Under the pieces are notes generated by a model. It saw only the letters and a program-made list of their open reading frames with translations, was not told where the DNA came from and made no database searches. Shown here in pieces: positions 45,745 to 56,001 of a DNA stretch of 64,000 nucleotides. A program made the translations under genes and the position numbers. Every line of letters starts with the position of its first letter. The stretch's first letter is position 1. This DNA comes from Catenaria anguillulae PL171 (taxonomy: Eukaryota; Blastocladiomycota; Blastocladiomycetes; Blastocladiales; Catenariaceae). Location of the stretch: contig MCFL01000056.1 in NCBI GenBank assembly GCA_002102555.1, positions 98,330 through 162,329 of the forward strand, written 5' to 3'.

Positions 45745-48155
45745 ATGACGGCCACCACCAGTGATAGCCCTTTCTCAGAAGACATCTGCATCGAACAGTT
45801 GGAGGCTGCCCTCGGCGCTGTTGCCGCCCATGCCGCTGCCTCGCCCAATGCCGAAGCCTCATCTCGTGTCCAGCCAGCCGCCATCTACATGCAGGACATG
45901 CACAACGATTTGTTTGACTTCCAAGCGTACGGCGGTGCGAATGACGTGTCGAGACCATCTGATGCCAGCGTCTTGCTTTCGCCGCTTCATGGGATGAGTG
46001 TGGACTCGCTGCTTGTTCGTTCATCTCTTCGGCATTCTGCGAGTTGTATTGCCGTCTCACTGAAATGTGCCTCCTGATCCAACCGGCGACATCCTTCTTT
46101 TGTCCAGCTTGACCCGTCAGGTTTGTCGACGACGCCACCTCCGTCATTGTCTCCTGCGGCAGAATATCTCTACCAGTCCTCTGTCTCTTCTGCGCACGGC
46201 TCTCCTGATCTATTCGATTCTGTCGCGGCGTCATCTGCTGGAAACCAGTTTGCCACTCTTTCTCCAATTGCAATGATGGCCGACCTTGCCGCCCCTTTGA
46301 GCTCGCTCGAACATGCCCCAGACACCAACCAAGCGCCTGCTGGGTATCAGGGCGGCCGTCAAGAGCAACATGACGCGACACCGCAGGAGGCAGAAACGCG
46401 ACTCTTGATTGCTGCTGTCCGCATTGATTCTGACAGGCTGGTGGACGTCAACGCCAGTTCCTGCCGCCATGAGTTTAGTGGCGAGACATGGCGACTCACG
46501 TACGTCAAAGCCAAGAATGGGGCGTATTCTTTGTCGGTCCGAGTGCCCGTGGTGGTGACAGCAAGCAGCGACGGACCTGTCGATTTCGATTGGAAGGCTT
46601 TGTTGATTGAGGTAAAGGAGCCGGCAAATCGCGTTGACGCCGCCCACATCACGTCGATTGTGAATGGGTGCAACTGGGACGACATGCTGGATAAGGGGTT
46701 GGCCTTTTCAGGCACGAAGACGCACACCCGGGCCCGCGAGTTGACGTTGCCGCTGCGGTTCACGGTAAAAATTCGCAAAAAGTACTTCTTGGCGATTGTG
46801 GTCAATGACGTCGGAGTCGCTGGCGGTACGTCACTTGTGATCGCTTTCCTTGTTTTGTGGTGGGCATATTGATCTTTTCCTCAATGTATCCATCTTCCAA
46901 TAGCGCCCAACATCATCAATGTTCACGGCGACCGCAACACTCGGACCCGCGGCGCCAGCAAACGCAAGGGATCGGAAGTGGAGATTGAAGCGGAGGAAGC
47001 CGACGATTCTCCGTCAGGATCCCCGAGTTTGGGCAAACGTGCCAAGTTGGACATGACCGTCGACGCGCTATCCATGGAAGCCGAACGCGCCGCGAGTGCC
47101 GTCGCCGTGTCCTCGTCGCAGACTTTGTTGTGCATGGGTCAAGCCCAAGGATCGCGCTTGGCCATGCCTCTGCCGCTGCCCAGCTCGGGTGCGTCATTGC
47201 TCACCAAGCTCAAGCTGTCAATTCCTTACTCGCGCTCATGACGTTCTGGGAATGTGATGTTCACAGATCTTCACGTTTTCTCCGCACTTCACGCCATGAT
47301 TGAAGCGACCTCTGCCTTTGACCCCCGGATCTCAATGCTCCTTCAAGCACATCGCCTTGCTCCATCTGACGCACAGGTCACCGCCACGCTTGTTTACAAC
47401 TTGCACGTTGCTGGCGACTGCTCCAAGTGGACATCCACTGACGTTGTGGGAACACTGCGTCTGTTGGGCAACAACGCTGATGTGATTCGGCAGCGTACGT
47501 GCATCTTGCCCTCCCAAAGCCATTTTCCCTCTTTTTCTCTCACATCCTGCCTGTTCGTTTGTTTCTAGGCGCATGGTTTTTGGCAAGCGAATATCCTTAT
47601 CCTATGCACGCCATTGCCCGTTGCACGCGCCCCGAGCTCGTCAATGCTCTTTTCGAGTATTTCCATCCGCAGTCGGTTCCGTTGGATGCCGCGACGTGCC
47701 CACACATCATGGATGCTGGACACAACCAAATGGTGTGCGACACGTGCCGTGCATGTGCGACCCGCACAGCTCTCAACTTGCCGGACGCCAACAAGTTTTG
47801 GCCCATCCACGCTGCAGCGTGGAATCGGAACACGCCTTTTGTAGCCCATCACTTGCGCATCAAAGGTGCCCATGCGACGTTTGCGACTGCCAACTGCCGT
47901 GACGGTGGCAACTTTTTTCACACCACATGTGCGTCGTTGAGCGCAGTCGATTGGCTCGAGTCTTTGTGGGAATCGGTCATCGTGAACGAGTCGGATCGTT
48001 TAATTGCAGCGCAGGCGTTGACAATCAAGAGCCGCCGCGGTCGCACACCACTTGATATGGCCAAATTTCAGTTCGAGCACCGCACAGAAGTTGACGGTTT
48101 TGTAAAGCGCCGCACCTACGATTGGGTCACCCGCGTCATTGCATTGGTGCAGTAG
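45745..48155 (+). CDS. Unclassified 695-aa protein, possible transcription regulator
   Basis: Five exons (45745-46014, 46108-46825, 46904-47188, 47267-47494, 47569-48155), all with clean GT-AG junctions and one continuous frame. The N-terminal 230 residues are Ser/Ala/Pro-rich. A beta-rich block follows (SGETWRLTYVKAKNGAYSLS; SVRVPVVVTASS; LTLPLRFTVKIRKKYFLAIV), ending in a basic, nuclear-signal-like stretch (ASKRKG; LGKRAKLD). The C-terminal 270 residues are helical with an ankyrin-like layout (FDPRISMLLQAHRLAPSDAQ; FWPIHAAAWNRNTPFVAHHL; SRRGRTPLDMAKFQFEHRTE), plus CPH and CDTCRAC cysteines. The order beta-sandwich, nuclear signal, ankyrin-like tail recalls Mga2/Spt23- or Rel-type regulators, but I cannot show homology to either. 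Confidence 0.72.
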
Positions 48156-50099
48156 CTGCAGGCCTGTGTTGACAAGCGAGCCATTTCATGCTTTCATTTC
48201 ATGCGCCATTTCCCCTTTTCCATAAAATTCACGCCGATTCATTTTGTCCCTTTTCGTCCTCGCTAATTTCATCGCATCATTTTCTTGGCGCATCCCATCT
48301 TGATCCTTGCACATATTTCCTTGTACTGTTTTTTTTTTGTCTCTCCGCCAGTTTGCCATGTTTACCTTTCTTTATCGTTCTCAACGCTCATCCTTATTTT
48401 TTTTGACGAATGCCCATATGCACCTTTTCGTTTCTCCAATCACAACCGACATCATCCTATCTTACCCTCCCGCCTATTCTCGTGGGATGCGCTCAACAAG
48501 GCTCCCCGTGTCAAGCTCAACAAAGGTCCACGTCAAGTCGCCGTCGCACACCATCAACGTTGGTTGCTGGAACTCGACTCACATCGCGCATCTGACGCGA
48601 ATTGCTTCGCCTCGCCTGATGTCGCGCATCGCTTTCCCTGCTTGTGATTGTGCAAGGTCAGTTTCTCCGTTTTCCAACCCTTTTCCTTTGCTTTTTTTAC
48701 GACGCTGGCAGAGTGCGCATTCCCGTTGTCAAACGCCCCTGTCGAGCGTTACCCGCGAGGCAAGTCGGGCGGTAAGGTAGGATCATTTGTGGTGTGATTG
48801 GAGAAAGACATCTTATTGGGTCTTGCTCTGACGCGCCAGTGGAATCGATGCCCAGGCGTGCACAAGCCCAACTCTTGTGTATTCTGTTCTGTTGTTTTTT
48901 TTTTTCTCTTTTTTCTTTCATTGGTTAGTACATACAACTACGTTCGTTTTTGTTTTCTGTTTGCGGGTGGGCCAGCACAGATAGTGCCGAATACACAAGA
49001 CCAATGCGCAAGTACATATTAATACATGTATTCATTCACTTGCTTCATAAGAACTTGCAGAAAACCCAAAACGGGTAAAGTGAGACATGACCATCAATCC
49101 CCACCGTGACTTTCCAATCAAATTTCTCTTGATCGAGCCTCCCCCTCCTCCCCCTGCTCGCGCTGATGACGCGCCTGAAGCACTCGTCACTGTTGCACCT
49201 GCCTTACCTGACACTGCATGCGGCAATCCACCACCAGCTCTACGACAGTATAATTCCAAGCACCGCCTCGCACGTTCTCACGTGCTCGATGGGTTGAATC
49301 CGTCAGCTCATGCTTTGTGTGCTTGACGAGCTCCTTACACACAGTCTCGGGGCCGTACGCAACCGATGTGGACAGTAGGGCGTGAGGCAGATGCCGGACT
49401 CGCGCCGTGCATGGGAGAGTGGTCTGGTCAGAGTCGTCGATAACTCCGTTCGCGTGACATTTTTTGTCGATGCGTAAATATGTGGACTCTGCTACAGCCT
49501 ATCGAATGTCATGGAACCGCGACATATACATTTCCACTTGTGCACATCTGCAATGCCGCAACTCTGAATGCGAGATCTTGAGGTCTCTGCTGTTTGAGGA
49601 GGGCTTCAGCAGTCGCTCGCTGACCATGGTGGGACATAACGATTTGCGTTTCCATGTCCTTGAGTTATTGCAAGGCATTGGGACCCTTCGGATCGAGCGA
49701 GGCTTCGACTGCCTTGTATGTAATTCGCCCATGCTTTCTTCATGTCGTCGGTCGTCCAGGTTAAGCAATGGTTTATGTAGTACTGATCGCTTGGAGCGCT
49801 GAATCTATGGTACGGACAACATGCGTCAGAGGGTGTGTGCGTTCAAGAAGTAGACATAGAAATCTGAACGGGGGCCAAATGATGCTTGATTCAAGTTGGG
49901 CATGCCGGATTTGGACGCTGTAAATGGAATGCTGTGTCGCAGCCAAAACAAAGCACATCCAACGAATAGTTAGTGACCGTTCTTTTCAGGGTTTTGCCCC
50001 ATGTTCCTTCCATCCTGATTGACTGATCTGATTGTGTATACCCAACATCGAACATGTGTACAAAATCTACATGGCTGGTAATCTTCCGCGCCTTACCCG
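48156..50099. other. Long intergenic region, no gene seen
   Basis: Pyrimidine-rich near 48.2-48.7 kb, then mixed. The open frames lack features of real proteins. No RNA gene was recognised. Confidence 0.5.
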
Positions 50100-50843
50100 C
50101 TACACTTGCATAAACGTGGCCAACCCCGGAATCTGCTTGACCCGATCCCACGACCACCGCCACACCTCCTCAGACACATCCATCTCGACATGGTACAACC
50201 GGTCATGCTCGTGCACCTTTCCTTGTTCCTCCTCAGCACCTTCGTCTTTGTCCTGCCCAGCGTGAGCCTCCTCCTCCTCCTCCTTGTCCTCGGCCGCGGC
50301 AGGCTGCTCGCGATACCCGCCCAACAAGGCTGTCGCCGCTGGCGCATCCTTAATCTCGCCCACTACCTGCTTAACCAGCCCGCGGTATTTCACGTCCACA
50401 CAGTACGACCCGAGCACGGTCGCGTAATCGTCCACTTGGAACCCGAGCGTCAGCAGCAAGTACATGAGGCCCGGGTGCGCGGTGGCGGGCATGCCCGGGG
50501 TGAATGCGAGCTGGTAGGTTGCGTCGAGCACGTCAGGCGTGGGCGACTGAGAGGCCACTTGGGAAAGGTCGGCGGCCAAATCGGCGTCGGCGGTGGCGCT
50601 TGGGTAGCCTGCTTGGGCCGCGAGTGAGAGGAGCGTGGCGACGGATGGTGGGGCGTTGTCGGTGGCGGGGCTGGCCGATGTCAGTGAGCGCGTGTACGTG
50701 GTCAGGGCGGCTAGGTAGGCCGTGTCGCGGGTATGCGTTGGCGTATCTGGTACGTCCAGCGACGGCGGCTTGGCGGCGGCCGCGGGTGCGGCGGTGGTGC
50801 CAGAGGTAGTGGGTTGAGGATCGGTAGTCATGGTTGCGTGCAT
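50100..50843 (-). CDS. Acidic, alanine-rich unknown protein
   Basis: A single 247-aa frame from the ATG at 50843; a second ATG at 50831 (MTTDPQPTT) is equally possible. An Ala/Thr/Pro-rich start is followed by a helical region (YLAALTTYTRSL; VATLLSLAAQAGYPSA; LMYLLLTLGFQVDDYATVLG), a Glu/Lys/Asp-rich linker (EDKEEEEEAHAGQDKDEG) and a conserved-looking end (HDRLYHVEMDVSEEVWRWSW, then DRVKQIPGLATFMQV). The tail could be a short binding motif or an incomplete domain. No family recognised. Its start is 400 nt from the divergent PURH start. Confidence 0.6.
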   Translation of the reverse strand: MHATMTTDPQPTTSGTTAAPAAAAKPPSLDVPDTPTHTRDTAYLAALTTYTRSLTSASPATDNAPPSVATLLSLAAQAGYPSATADADLAADLSQVASQSPTPDVLDATYQLAFTPGMPATAHPGLMYLLLTLGFQVDDYATVLGSYCVDVKYRGLVKQVVGEIKDAPAATALLGGYREQPAAAEDKEEEEEAHAGQDKDEGAEEEQGKVHEHDRLYHVEMDVSEEVWRWSWDRVKQIPGLATFMQV

Positions 50844-51243
50844 GGTGTGATTTCCGGTGGCAAAAAAGAGTTGAGAGTAAGTGCAGAGGCTATTGCAGCT
50901 GCGGACTTTGTTGGACGCCGTACATAGACGTGTGCATCGTGGCAGGCCGTCGATCCGTTTCGCGAACAGTCACGCGAAGCGAAAAGGTGATCGGAAAGAG
51001 GCGGAGAGGCTCGGCACTGACTTCGGCGTGTCTCGCACCATCGTCGGGCCGACACTGGACTTGATAGACAGACGCGTTCGCAATTCGACATGCCACATCT
51101 GTCTCGCACTGGGCGCTCAAAACCTGGCAGCTGCCGCCCGCTCACTCTGCCGTCGACGCGAGCTCTGGACTCTGCCTCTTCCTTCGAACCAAACGGATCA
51201 GATGCATTTCTCGTCCCTCACTGAATCAACCTCAACGGAAACC

Positions 51244-53099
51244 ATGACCCAAAAGACTGGTCCGTTCGTCAACATTCTCCATGATCTGACCATCGTATCA
51301 GGCTGACCAGAACCCGCTTGACCCGATCATCAGCTCTGCTTTCCGTGTCTGACAAGGCCGGCCTCATTGACCTCGCCACGGCGCTCCACTCGCTCAACAT
51401 CCGCCTGATCGCCTCCGGCGGCACCGCCACCAAGCTGCGCGATGCTGGCTTGCCCGTGGCCGACGTGGCCGACCTGACAAAAGCCCCCGAAATGCTGGGC
51501 GGCCGTGTCAAGACCCTGCACCCGGTGGTGCACGGCGGCATTCTTGCGCGCAATATCCCCTCGGACTTGGCCGATCTCGAGCAGCGCCAAATCGACATGA
51601 TCGACATTGTCGTGTGCAACCTGTACCCGTTTGAGCAGACCGTTGCCAAGCCCGATGTGACGATTGCCCAGGCCGTTGAGGAGGTGGACATTGGCGGCGT
51701 GACGCTGCTGCGTGCGGCCGCAAAGAACCACGCGCGCGTGTCGATTGTGTGCGATCCCAAGGATTACCCTCGATTGGTCAGCGAGTTGCAGGCGTCCGGG
51801 AATGCCACCGTTACAGACGCCACAAAACAGTACTTGGCGCTCAAGGCATTCAACCACACGGCTGCCTACGACACGGCCATTTCAAACTACTTCCGCCAGC
51901 AATACTCTGCCGGAACTGCTCAGCTCACACTGCGGTACGGCATGAACCCGCACCAAAAGCCCGCACAAGTGTTCACCACGTCGGATGCGCTTCCCTTCAA
52001 GGTGCTCAACGGCTCGCCCGGATACATCAACTTGCTGGACGCGCTCAACGCATGGCCCCTTGTCAAGGACTTGCAGGCTGCGACTGGCCTTCCCGCCGCC
52101 GCCTCGTTCAAGCACGTGAGTCCTGCCGGTGCGGCCGTGGCCGTGCCACTTTCCCAGGAAGAAGCCCAGGTGTGCATGGTCGATGACTTGCTCGCCTCGC
52201 TGACACCCATGGCCACGGCGTACGCGCGCGCTCGCGGTGCTGACCGCATGTCCTCGTTTGGCGACTTTGTGGCGCTTTCGGGCGAATGTGACGAGATCAC
52301 AGCCAAGATTTTGTCGCGCGAAGTGTCGGATGGCGTCATTGCTGCGTCCTACTCGCCCGCTGCACTCGACATTCTCAAGGCCAAAAAGGGCGGCAAGTAC
52401 TGTGTGTTGCAAATGGACCCCAACTATGAGCCCGCACCCGTCGAGACGCGCCAAGTGTACGGTTTGCACCTGCAACAGCAGCGCAACAATGTGGCCATCA
52501 CCAAGGCCTTGTTTTCCAACCTCGTGTCGGCCAATAAGGACCTGACGGATGCCGCGACCCGCGATTTGCTCGTGGCCACCATCACGCTCAAGTACACCCA
52601 GTCCAACTCAGTGTGCTTTGCCAAGAACGGCATGGTCGTTGGCGTGGGTGCCGGGCAGCAATCGCGCGTGCATTGCACACGTTTGGCCGCCGACAAGGCC
52701 GACAACTGGTGGCTACGCCACCATCCGCGCGTACTCGGCATGCACTTCAAGAAGGGCACCAAGCGCGCAGACAAGTCCAATGCCATTGACTTGTATGTCA
52801 CATCACAGATTGGTGAGCACGGGTCGGCCAGTCGCTCCCAGTACGAGGCCGTGTTTGAGACGGTGCCCGTCGAGTTGACCAGGGACGACAAGCGCGAGTG
52901 GTTGAAGAAGCAGGCGGGCGTCGCATTGGCGTCGGATGCGTTCTTCCCGTTCCCGGACTCGTTGTACCGTGCCGTCGAGTCGGGCGTCAAGTATGTGGCT
53001 GCACCCAGTGGATCCGTGTCGGATGAGTTGGTTGTCAAGACGGCCGACGAGTATGGTATGGTGTATGCCTTTACCACGTTGCGTTTGTTCCACCATTAA
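51244..53099 (+). CDS. Bifunctional AICAR transformylase/IMP cyclohydrolase (PURH/ATIC)
   Basis: Catalyses the last two steps of purine synthesis, AICAR to FAICAR to IMP. The main exon (51334-53099) has no ATG near its start. The true start is a 16-nt coding exon at 51244-51259 (ATGACCCAAAAGACTG) joined over a 74-nt intron (51260-51333) with a GGCTGACC branch-like site, giving [20 protein letters not shown] and a 593-aa protein, the family's usual length. Cyclohydrolase part: [51 protein letters not shown]. Transformylase part: [15 protein letters not shown], the catalytic Lys-His in [43 protein letters not shown], and [19 protein letters not shown]. The reading frame is fully intact. Confidence 0.97.
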
Positions 53100-53453
53100 G
53101 ATGTTTCTTTGTGTTGCTCGCAACGGAGTGGTGTGAATTTGTGTCTGCAATCAATGTAAATAAGGATCCTGGCTTTCTGTCTTTGTTGGCACACCAAGTG
53201 GAATTGCCCGTAATTGTCGGTGTGGGCCAAAATGGCAGTGATCTTGACCGAGCTTCCTTTTTCTGCCAGCACCTTTTGTTCCGCCAATCGTCCAAGTCAA
53301 TACTGTATGTGTATCCAAAGCCAATGAGTCGTGAAAGAAACGCCGCAAGCATGGTCAGTGAAAGTGAAGTGTCAAAAAGAAGTGCAATCCCATTCTTGAC
53401 CCACACAACAAGTCGCACTTATCGCCCAATCGTGGAATTGAAAACACTTGAGT

Positions 53454-54859
53454 TTACCGGTTATGCGGGACCACCACCGACACTGGCCTTGTGGCCGTAT
53501 TGCCCGCCTCATCCGGGCACTCGAGCGTCATGCTGTACGTGCGGCCACTGCCTTGTCCTTGTCGCTCAGCCCGCAAAAGCACACGCGTCCCATCTACAAT
53601 CTGAATATCGCCCGTCGTGTTGCCGTCACCACGTGCATCGTCGGGCTCGGACGATGTGGGGTTCTTGAGCGCACACAAGGTCTTGTTGGCCGCACAGTTG
53701 TCGAACACATCATACGAGAAGGTGACAAGAGTCATCTTGTGGTTGGGCGGCCACAGTGCCTTGGGATCTTGCGCAAAGTTGGCAATGGTCGGCTTGGTTT
53801 CATCCGTCACGGTGACGGGGAACGTGCAGTTACCCGTAGCAGTTCCGAGCGTGGCAGTTACCGTCACCGTCGTGGTGCCGACCGGGAAAGTCATCGATTC
53901 TGGCACAAATGAGAGCGTGGCCCCATCTTCGGTTGTCACCAGTGAAGTCAAGTCGAGTCCTTGACACCGCAATAGTTGGCATCGGCAACAGCTCGATGGA
54001 CCGCTGGGCATGTCACATTGACTGTCCTCTTTGGTTCAATCTTGCACTGCGCAGAGCACCCGTCCTCATTGGCCGTGTTGCCATCGTCGCACTCTTCGCC
54101 TGGATCCACCCTTCCGTTCCCACACGCCACAGGAACCAATGTCCTGCCACGCGCAAGAATGTACGGAATTCCGCTAGATCCGCCTGGGAACGACATGGCG
54201 CCAGGTCCCGTTGCGCCCGCAGCAATCGCCAGCGGTAAAAACCCGCTTGGGATCCCATCAAATGCATTGTGCACCGAGCATCCCCACCCAGACAAGTAGG
54301 CGCTCGTCACGCCCGCAAGCGCCGGATGATCAGCCACCTTGAGCACATTGTTGAAGCACCCAACGCCAACGGCCGTAAACTCGCCAACACCCGCCAGAAA
54401 CTCGACGCGCGTGGCGGGTGGGGTCCCGTGGTAGTAGCATGACAGCGACGCGTACAAGCCCGTGGTACCCGGCTCGTCGGTCGCAAACTTGATTGCGCCG
54501 CGCGGCAGCAAGGGCTTGCTGTGCAAAACCGGGTCCGTGCCGTCAATCAGCACGTTGCCCGTGATGGCGGGACCCCACACGGCCGCGTTGGCTTGTGCGG
54601 CAGCAACGGCGCCGCGGCCACCGCACGATGGGTCGCCGAGGACAATGGCCGCGTAGGACTTGAAGTCGTCCGTCGTTAGGCCTGCCCAGGTTGCTGGTGA
54701 TACGACCACGGGCGTGTGGCCGGCGGCAAGCACGGCTTGTGCTTCGACAGAGCTGGCGCCGCCAGTCACAGTGGTGCCGAGGATGAGCACGTTGCCTGCG
54801 TGGCAAGTTGTCGCAAGCGAGAGGGCGGACAGCGTGAGCAAGAGCGCGAGAAACGGCAT
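53454..54859 (-). CDS. Secreted protein with DUF4215 Cys-rich repeat and HYR-like domain
   Basis: Starts at the ATG at 54859 with a signal peptide (MPFLALLLTLSALSLATTCH). About 220 residues of an unfamiliar alpha/beta domain follow (NVLILGTTVTGGASSVEAQA; AAIVLGDPSCGG; AFDGIPSGFLPLA). Next comes one DUF4215/Myxococcus-type repeat (CGNGRVDPGEECDDGNTANE, DGCSAQC), an HYR/Ig-like segment (FPVGTTTVTVTATLGTATGN, CTFPVTVTDETKPTI) and a final module with LWPPNHKM, typical of bacterial extracellular proteins. The frame breaks near 53955 (ANYCGV then a stop; QGLDLTSLV resumes one base back). Restoring one base gives 468 aa in frame. Probably extracellular adhesion or matrix binding; a bacterial origin is inference. 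Confidence 0.85.
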
Positions 54860-56001
54860 TGTGCGTCGGTCTTGTAGCGATTGGTCTTGTTCCAAGTCTT
54901 GCGTTCTGTCGATCAGAGTCAGAAAGGGGGAATGATCAAAACAAGGTATTGGAATGTTGGAATGGACGGGAAAGAAAGAAGGGTCTTTACCTAAGTCATT
55001 AAGTGTGTGGGCAGGAGTAGATCAAGACGCCAAGTTATCGTTGGGACAGTGGCGAGGGAAGCGGCGTGGGTATGGCGAGGGTATGGTGAGGCGCACCGGA
55101 TATTTGGTTGACGAGCCGGGGCGCCGTTAGAGTTTATGGTCTGGCTATCGACATTGGAAGTATGTATACCCTCGTTCCTTGGTGGGAATGCCGTTTTGGT
55201 GGTCGCGCCACACATTCCCACGCTCCTCAGCTTCAGCTGAGAAAACCTTCGTGTGAGTGAACTTCGTGTGAGTGAACGCTGCTTGCCGTTTGCATTCATT
55301 GAATGTATTATCCAACCCGCCCGGTTCCGAGCGGACTGGGCGGGGGAGGGGGGGGGGGGAGGAGTCGCTCTCGGTGTTTCAGCGGCTTGAGTCAATGTCT
55401 GAGGTATTTTGTTGCCAAATCAAGGCTGTTCCTTGCCAGTGATTGGCTGGCTGGAGGTTGTTGTTGGTGGGATTGATAGGTCCTGAGATATATGATCGTC
55501 GAGGGTGCTCGCCGGCAGCGTCACCAAGGGCGGGTCTGCTTGCTGGTTCGCTGCCCATCGTGCAGGTTGGAACGCTCGGCGCTTGGTGCATACATGTCCC
55601 CGGCGACGAAGCAAGAGCGTTGGATTTATTGACAAAGGTGAGCGAGCAAGTTGAAGGATTGGCGGTGATACGAGCACGATGGCGAGGGGAAGAAGGGTGA
55701 AAAAAACATAGCGGTGACAACCAGTAGGAAACAGCAACGCTCACGGGCGGTTTTGCGCGAAGGGCGGAAAGTGAGACACAACTTGACAGATGACAGGCAA
55801 AACCGAACGCAGAAAGGAATCGAAAATGAAAACAGCGACGTGGCAGAAAAGGGCCGAGGGGCGCAAGAAAGGGTGATGGTACAAAGGAAGACACAAAGCG
55901 AAACGAGAGGCTAAGGTAAACAAAGGCATGTGTGCATGTGGGAAGCTCAAAGACGAGCAAGGTCCGAGCGCGTGGAAGTGCGAAGAGGTTGGTAAAATCT
56001 G
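54860..56001. other. Intergenic with a poly-G tract
   Basis: No supported gene. A G-rich run (5 G, A, 12 G) at 55342-55362 is prone to slippage and could form a quadruplex. Minus-strand frames at 55379-56086 are pyrimidine-driven and lie beyond the GATA gene's stop. Confidence 0.5.
55342..55362. repeat. Poly-G tract
   Basis: GGGGGA followed by twelve G. Simple sequence, likely length-unstable and hard to sequence. Confidence 0.8.

Noticed and set aside
50100-50843. COMM-domain protein
   Set aside because: The terminal HDRLYHVEMDVSEEVW segment first suggested it, but the COMM tryptophan and proline pattern is missing.
51318-51320. TTG as the start of PURH
   Set aside because: The spliced ATG at 51244 gives a better N-terminus, exact phase and the family's usual length.
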